Part shown: one piece after another, positions 6,073 to 9,729 of the stretch
Position numbering within the stretch: the first letter of the stretch is position 1
How the letters are laid out: every line of letters begins with the position of its first letter
Source of the DNA: Clostridia bacterium
GTDB lineage: Bacteria > Bacillota > Clostridia > CAKSNL01 > HGM11501
Length of the DNA stretch: 9,729 nt
Reading direction: 5' to 3'
Assembly: GCA_017390225.1 (NCBI GenBank)
Contig: JAFPCL010000074.1
Span: 1-9,729, forward strand
Notes under the pieces: generated by a model
What the model was told of the DNA's origin: nothing
Database searches by the model: none
What the model saw: the letters and a program-made list of their open reading frames with translations, nothing else
Position numbers and translations under genes: made by a program

Positions 6073-6110
6073 AAAAAAAATAAGCACATGAACATCCATT
6101 CATGTGCTTA
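6073..6110 (-). terminator. Strong intrinsic terminator just upstream of DUF378
   Basis: On the minus strand TAAGCACATGAA (6110-6099) and TTCATGTGCTTA (6092-6081) form a perfect 12-bp stem around a six-base loop, followed at once by eight Ts (6080-6073). It lies 24 bases after the lipoprotein stop and ends only about 15 bases before the DUF378 ATG, with the DUF378 ribosome binding site directly after the T-run. It therefore acts either as the operon terminator or as an attenuator for DUF378. Confidence 0.88.
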
Positions 6111-6134
6111 CAGTATAAACAAAAAGCAATCGAA

Positions 6135-6725
6135 TTATTCAGCAGAAGTCTGCGACATGGCAAGTGCCATAATATAGGCCATGACTTCTTGCTGTTTTTC
6201 GCTTTCTAAAGAATCCCAATTTTCATAGGCAGATTGGATATCCTTGTAAATTTTAAGTGCCGCTTTGTCGCTTTCGATTTTTTCTCTGTCTACGTCGGTT
6301 TGTGCGGTAGTTTCCATTTCGGCAATAACTTCATCCATCGCTGTTAAGTGCGCTTTTGTGTCTTCCGTATTCATATACATCAGAACTTCGCCCACGGAAG
6401 ATGCAATGCCTTCTGCACTTTCCATCATTTTGGCGGCATAGGTTGTGATGCCGGATAAAACAGCATCATAATGCTCGGTATATTTATCCTCCAGTGCTTG
6501 AAAATCTGCACTCAAGGGCTCTTTTTCGGCTACGGCTTCGCCGTTTTCTTCTGTCAAATCCACAGATTCAATCAGTGTAACGCCACCGCTGTTTTCTGCC
6601 GTTTCTTCGGTTTTTTCAGTTTCGGTTGCCGTGCTTTCCTCTGCCGGCACTGCTTCTTGCTTGGTGCAGGCACAAAATGCCGATGCTAAACTCAGTGTCA
6701 GTAATAAAACAATAATTTTTTTCAT
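6135..6725 (-). CDS. Acidic lipoprotein of the VTC/DUF4956 operon, unknown function
   Basis: Predicted 196-residue precursor. The signal segment is KK, a hydrophobic core (4-16) and FCAC, with the likely lipidated cysteine at 20. Residues 22-72 are a low-complexity acidic linker rich in Glu, Thr and Ala. Residues about 73-190 are predicted helical (for example FQALEDKYTEHYDAVL, then IASSVGEVLMYM, then WDSLESEKQQEVMAYI), suggesting a helical bundle or coiled coil on the outside of the membrane. I recognise no named family. AAAGGAAAAAAG precedes the ATG at 6725. It follows the DUF4956 gene after 22 bases on the same strand, so it is very likely cotranscribed with the polyphosphate-polymerase-like pair and may work with them. 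A strong terminator lies right after it. Confidence 0.8.
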   Translation of the reverse strand: MKKIIVLLLTLSLASAFCACTKQEAVPAEESTATETEKTEETAENSGGVTLIESVDLTEENGEAVAEKEPLSADFQALEDKYTEHYDAVLSGITTYAAKMMESAEGIASSVGEVLMYMNTEDTKAHLTAMDEVIAEMETTAQTDVDREKIESDKAALKIYKDIQSAYENWDSLESEKQQEVMAYIMALAMSQTSAE

Positions 6726-6747
6726 TATCTTTTTTCCTTTCTCTTTT

Positions 6748-7449
6748 TTATTTATACGAAAGCTCGGGGTTTTGAATCAAAATGATATCCAGATTACCAT
6801 TCAGACAACGAAGGTCGTCAATCATGGCTTTTTCATCTGTCCCGTCTTTCAAAACAACCTCATACACCAATTCATACAGTGCGCCCAAATCTGTCGTGCG
6901 GATGCGCACCATTTGGAAGGACTCCGTGTATTTTTTGAAAGTTTCATCAAACAATCCTGCATAATCTTTATCTTCGGGAATATTGATTCGAAGAAGCCGT
7001 GCTTTGGAAACACCAAAACGAAGCTTATGCAAAAGTGCAATGATGAGCGATATCAATAAAACAAAAACAATTGCAGGTATGTACATGCCGACGCCGCATC
7101 CTAACCCTGCCGCCACGGCAAAAAGAATAAAGCCCAAGTCCCGCGGCTCTGTGTTGATACTGCGGAATCGAATCATTGCCATCACGCCGGCAAGAGAGAA
7201 CACGCGTGCCATATTATTGCCGACCAGCATGACAATATTGGGAAAAATCATGGTAATCAGCACAATGACCAGTGCAACGGAACGGCTGACAACGTAGCTA
7301 CCTGAAGTCTTGGTGTATACCAAACTGATAATCAGGCCCAAAAGAAGCCCGATTACAATCGACAGAACCACATTCAAAAGGAACTCTTCCATTGTTCCCA
7401 AATCCGACAGCGCAATGCTGTCAAAAATTTGCATCATCGATTCTAACAT
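6748..7449 (-). CDS. DUF4956 domain-containing integral membrane protein
   Basis: Predicted 233 residues. Four membrane helices are visible: about 22-45, 53-76, 105-122 and 124-141. The family core is ARVFSLAGVMAMIRFRS (81-97) followed by DLGFILFAVAAGLGCGVG (104-121). After residue 145 comes a soluble, probably cytoplasmic domain of about 90 residues with alternating strands and helices. DUF4956 genes are typically found beside VTC-domain genes, as here, so it is a candidate membrane partner of that enzyme. The start at 7449 is chosen because a perfect AAGGAGG (7456-7462) stands 6 bases upstream; an in-frame GTG at 7470 has nothing comparable. The gene overlaps the end of the VTC gene by 29 bases, implying tight coupling. 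Confidence 0.87.
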   Translation of the reverse strand: MLESMMQIFDSIALSDLGTMEEFLLNVVLSIVIGLLLGLIISLVYTKTSGSYVVSRSVALVIVLITMIFPNIVMLVGNNMARVFSLAGVMAMIRFRSINTEPRDLGFILFAVAAGLGCGVGMYIPAIVFVLLISLIIALLHKLRFGVSKARLLRINIPEDKDYAGLFDETFKKYTESFQMVRIRTTDLGALYELVYEVVLKDGTDEKAMIDDLRCLNGNLDIILIQNPELSYK

Positions 7450-8182
7450 CTTTATCCTCCTTGCTTTCACGCAAAAACTTTCTGTATTCCATGCCGTATT
7501 TTGACATACTTTTATGTCTGAGCTCGAATTTGGATAAAATCTCCACCAGCCATAGGGGAATAACCTTCGTCGGAACTTTCACTTCCATAATCATATAGCC
7601 TTCCGGCAAAAGCGGATCTCCGTATATCCCCAGCGACGGATCTGTGTCATATCTGCGGGTGAGAATGTCTTTATCAAAAGTCACCCGAATATTTCTGTCG
7701 TTTTTTGCAAAATATGCCCTACGGTTATATTGCACCACCGTTTTCGGATACAGCGGCCCGTGCACCTTTAAAAACCAGTTGAGCTCTTTTGCAATCTGCA
7801 CATTGGTATATGGCATAATCGGCATGGGAGCGCCGCCGATATAGGCATAGGCATCGGAAAGAGCAATCCGTGTGCGACGCTTACTGACCATACCCCGATA
7901 TTTCTTTTTAATTTCCAAATACACCAGCGTATCCGCTTCCGGCACGCCATAACAACGAAGCCGAAGCTTTTCTTTATATTTGGGCTTATCCAAAGAATTT
8001 CGGATCAGCTGATTGGTCGGAGTATCATAATACAAATTGCAGATGGGATAAAAAGGCTCTTTATGATTGAATTCATCCAAGACCATATACTTTAAAAGCT
8101 CTTTTTCAATTTCAGGATACAATTCTACCCGTGTAAGATATTTAATTTCTTTTCGACAAAATACTTCAATTGGCAAAATCAT
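7421..8182 (-). CDS. VTC domain (polyphosphate polymerase-like) protein
   Basis: Predicted 253 residues, no membrane segment, essentially one VTC-type triphosphate tunnel domain. Tunnel residues seen: RKEIKY (10-15), LYYDTP (50-55), KLRLRCYG (72-79), LEIKKKYRGMVSKRRTRI (89-106), YNRRAY (152-157), IRVTFD (165-170), MEVKVP (199-204) and SMSKYGMEYRKFL (225-237). In the yeast VTC complex this fold makes polyphosphate from ATP; here the same chemistry is inferred from the fold and basic tunnel residues. The domain stands alone, without the SPX or membrane parts of yeast VTC, while the next gene supplies a membrane protein. The ATG at 8182 touches the GGAGGG site (8183-8188); an in-frame TTG at 8176, 6 bases from that site, is at least as likely and would remove two residues. 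First gene of its operon. Confidence 0.87.
   Translation of the reverse strand: MILPIEVFCRKEIKYLTRVELYPEIEKELLKYMVLDEFNHKEPFYPICNLYYDTPTNQLIRNSLDKPKYKEKLRLRCYGVPEADTLVYLEIKKKYRGMVSKRRTRIALSDAYAYIGGAPMPIMPYTNVQIAKELNWFLKVHGPLYPKTVVQYNRRAYFAKNDRNIRVTFDKDILTRRYDTDPSLGIYGDPLLPEGYMIMEVKVPTKVIPLWLVEILSKFELRHKSMSKYGMEYRKFLRESKEDKDVRIDDANF
7456..7462 (-). promoter_or_regulatory. Ribosome binding site that fixes the DUF4956 start
   Basis: AAGGAGG on the minus strand, 6 bases before the ATG at 7449, lies inside the coding sequence of the upstream VTC gene. It decides for 7449 over the longer GTG start at 7470. Confidence 0.9.
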
Positions 8183-8197
8183 CCCTCCATCTGAAGT

Positions 8198-8226
8198 AGT
8201 ATATCAGCATTCCGTGCAAAAATCAA
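8198..8226 (-). promoter_or_regulatory. Sigma-A promoter of the VTC operon
   Basis: On the minus strand, TTGATT (8221-8226), a 17-base spacer and TATACT (8198-8203). Transcription should start near 8190-8192, leaving a leader of only about 8-15 bases that is mostly the ribosome binding site GGAGGG (8183-8188). Confidence 0.8.
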
Positions 8227-8304
8227 GCAAATTCGTCATTTTTTCGTTTTTATTGCAATAATACTATACGAACAAAAAAATTTGTTTTTCGGTGTTCTTT
8301 TCCT

Positions 8305-9567
8305 TTATTCCTCGATTCTTTGGATATGCGCCCCGATGGCACGAAGCTTTTCTTCAATTCCTTCATAGCCGCGATCAATATGCTCAAGCTCCGTAATCAC
8401 AGTCTTTCCCTTTGCCATAAGTCCTGCAATAATCATTGCCGCACCGGCACGCAAATCCGTGGCACGCACCTGCGCCCCCGTTAGAAACGGCACACCGTGC
8501 ACGGTTGCATTTTGCCCTTCTGCAAAGATATCCGCCCCCAAAAGCTTTAATTCGTCCACATACTGAAAACGGTTGTTCCAAACCCCTTCTCGAACTTTGC
8601 TCTCCCCTTTTGCCACAGTCAAAAACGTGACCATCTGGGGCTGAAGATCCGTGGGGAAACCGGGATAAGGCGTGGTGGTGAAATTGATGGCTTTGGGATT
8701 TTCACAAGCACTTACACGAATAGAGTCGCCGCCTTCTTCTACCTTAACGCCCATCTGAATCAATTTATCCGTTAAAAATTCCATATGACGGGGAATCACA
8801 TTGCATACCGTGACATCTTTTCCCACCGCCGCGGCGGCGATCATATATGTTCCTGCCTCGATTTGATCGGGAATGACACTGTGCACCGCCCCGTGCATTT
8901 CGTCCACACCATCGATGCGGATTGTACCCGTTGCGGCACCTGTGATCCGTGCCCCCATGGCATTCAAGAAATTGGCAACATCGACGATATGCGGCTCACA
9001 TGCCGCATTTCGGATGAAGGTTCTTCCTTCCGCACGGCAAGCGGCAAGCATAATATTGATGGTTGCACCCACGCTGGGAAAATCCAGATAAATTTCTTGC
9101 CCAAACAGCGTGTCCTTCGTGGTGGCAACAACCACATCTTCATCTTCCGTAACCGTAGCGCCCAGCGTTTCAAATCCCTTAATATGTAAATCAATGGGAC
9201 GACCGCCGAAATTGCATCCGCCGGGCATGGGCACCGTTGCCTTGCCGAATCTTCCTAAAAGTGCACCCAAAAAATAATACGATGCACGCGCTCTTCCTGC
9301 TTTTTCCTCGGAAACCTTCGTTTTTCTTGCGGGCGCCGCATTGATAATCAGCATATTTTCATTCTTTTTATAATCGACGACGGCACCGAGCTCCTCTGCG
9401 ATATCTTTCATCACATAGACATCTCGAATATCCGGCACGTTTTCAATCACGGATACACCATTTGCCAGAAGAGCGGCAGGGATCAGGGCAACAACGGAAT
9501 TTTTTGCACCGCTGACCGAAATATTCCCCGACAAAGGATATCCGCCCTCAATGACCATTTTTTGCAT
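8305..9567 (-). CDS. murA: UDP-N-acetylglucosamine 1-carboxyvinyltransferase (MurA)
   Basis: Predicted 420 residues, the usual MurA length. It transfers enolpyruvate from phosphoenolpyruvate to UDP-GlcNAc, the first committed step of peptidoglycan synthesis, in the cytoplasm. Visible active-site elements: Lys22 and Asn23 in SGAKN (19-23); the catalytic Cys118 in PGGCNFGGRPIDLH (115-128); YPGFPTD with the general-base Asp307; and DRGYEG with Arg399 (398-403). Having Cys rather than Asp at the catalytic position predicts fosfomycin sensitivity at target level. The ATG at 9567 is chosen for its GCGAGGA site and because the family starts here; a longer frame opening at 9615 would overlap the promoter. 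It has its own promoter and no convincing terminator, so some readthrough into the VTC operon is possible. Firmicutes often carry two MurA paralogues; which one this is cannot be told here. Confidence 0.96.
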   Translation of the reverse strand: MQKMVIEGGYPLSGNISVSGAKNSVVALIPAALLANGVSVIENVPDIRDVYVMKDIAEELGAVVDYKKNENMLIINAAPARKTKVSEEKAGRARASYYFLGALLGRFGKATVPMPGGCNFGGRPIDLHIKGFETLGATVTEDEDVVVATTKDTLFGQEIYLDFPSVGATINIMLAACRAEGRTFIRNAACEPHIVDVANFLNAMGARITGAATGTIRIDGVDEMHGAVHSVIPDQIEAGTYMIAAAAVGKDVTVCNVIPRHMEFLTDKLIQMGVKVEEGGDSIRVSACENPKAINFTTTPYPGFPTDLQPQMVTFLTVAKGESKVREGVWNNRFQYVDELKLLGADIFAEGQNATVHGVPFLTGAQVRATDLRAGAAMIIAGLMAKGKTVITELEHIDRGYEGIEEKLRAIGAHIQRIEE

Positions 9568-9606
9568 AATTATATTCCTCGCTTGACAAATTTTTATATC
9601 TTTATT

Positions 9607-9635
9607 ATTGTACAATGTTTTAAAGAAAAAATCAA
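9607..9635 (-). promoter_or_regulatory. Sigma-A promoter of murA
   Basis: On the minus strand, TTGATT (9630-9635), a 17-base spacer and TACAAT (9607-9612). Transcription would start near 9600, giving a leader of about 33 bases. The -35 hexamer and spacing are identical to those of the VTC promoter. Confidence 0.8.
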
Positions 9636-9672
9636 CAAAATTAATAAATTTTTAATGATTATTTTTGTTGAT
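9631..9672. repeat. 10-bp inverted repeat overlapping the murA -35 box
   Basis: ATCAACAAAA (9631-9640) is the exact reverse complement of TTTTGTTGAT (9663-9672), with 22 AT-rich bases between. The left arm covers most of the murA -35 hexamer. It may be a two-site operator; in such AT-rich DNA a chance origin is possible. Confidence 0.35.
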
Positions 9673-9729
9673 GTAAAAAAATCGGTTTTAATATGGCAAA
9701 ACGAATAATAGAATTAACTTTTTTTGTGC

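Noticed and set aside
6849..7040. Small frames inside the DUF4956 and VTC genes on both strands
   Set aside because: All are fully contained in clearly recognised coding sequences in other frames.
8250..8261. Palindrome TTATTGCAATAA between murA and the VTC promoter
   Set aside because: It is short, mostly A/T, and sits well upstream of the VTC -35 box; chance is the simplest explanation.
8262..8292. AT-rich hairpin downstream of murA as a terminator
   Set aside because: The stem needs a three-base bulge and two four-bp halves, and no T-run follows the closed stem on the minus strand, so it is not convincing.

Overview
The window looks like a piece of a low-to-moderate GC Gram-positive genome, most likely a Clostridia member (inference). 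The evidence is sigma-A type promoters with near-consensus hexamers, strong AGGAGG ribosome binding sites, several TTG starts, lipobox-bearing lipoproteins, and Firmicutes-typical families (DUF421/DUF4363, DUF378, VTC plus DUF4956, BspA-like LRR with a copper amine oxidase N-terminal-like domain). All nine protein genes are complete. Eight lie on the minus strand; the LRR gene and the tRNA lie on the plus strand.

Left end (1-312): no gene. It holds an 11-bp inverted repeat around an AT-rich segment, then a GC-richer block of three tight hairpins that looks like a dispersed intergenic repeat. Next is a minus-strand operon, read from about 3719 down to 313: a DUF421 (YetF-like) membrane protein, a membrane-anchored DUF4363 protein overlapping it by 4 bp, and a 778-residue fusion of a sugar-nucleotidyltransferase, a hexapeptide-repeat segment and a phosphomutase-like region that seems to have lost the phosphomutase active-site motifs. 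Back to back with this operon is tRNA-Val(GAC), with a perfect consensus promoter and a terminator that begins at its CCA end.

Middle (3918-5835): a small acidic lipoprotein (minus) and a secreted LRR/Cu-amine-oxidase-N-like protein (plus) are transcribed divergently from back-to-back promoters. A bidirectional terminator separates the LRR gene from the minus-strand genes to its right.

Right half (5845-9729, all minus): murA with its own promoter, then an operon made of a VTC-type polyphosphate polymerase-like protein, a DUF4956 four-helix membrane protein and an acidic lipoprotein. A strong intrinsic terminator hairpin follows, and immediately after it a small DUF378 membrane protein, whose ribosome binding site lies directly downstream of the hairpin's U-tract.

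Common thread: nearly every gene acts at the cell envelope (peptidoglycan precursor synthesis, NDP-sugar supply, lipoproteins, small membrane proteins, a secreted LRR protein). The best candidate for an under-described system is the VTC/DUF4956/lipoprotein operon. It reads as a split version of the eukaryotic VTC complex, with catalytic tunnel domain, membrane part and an outside-facing lipoprotein on separate polypeptides. The polyphosphate function is inferred from family membership and conserved residues, not demonstrated.
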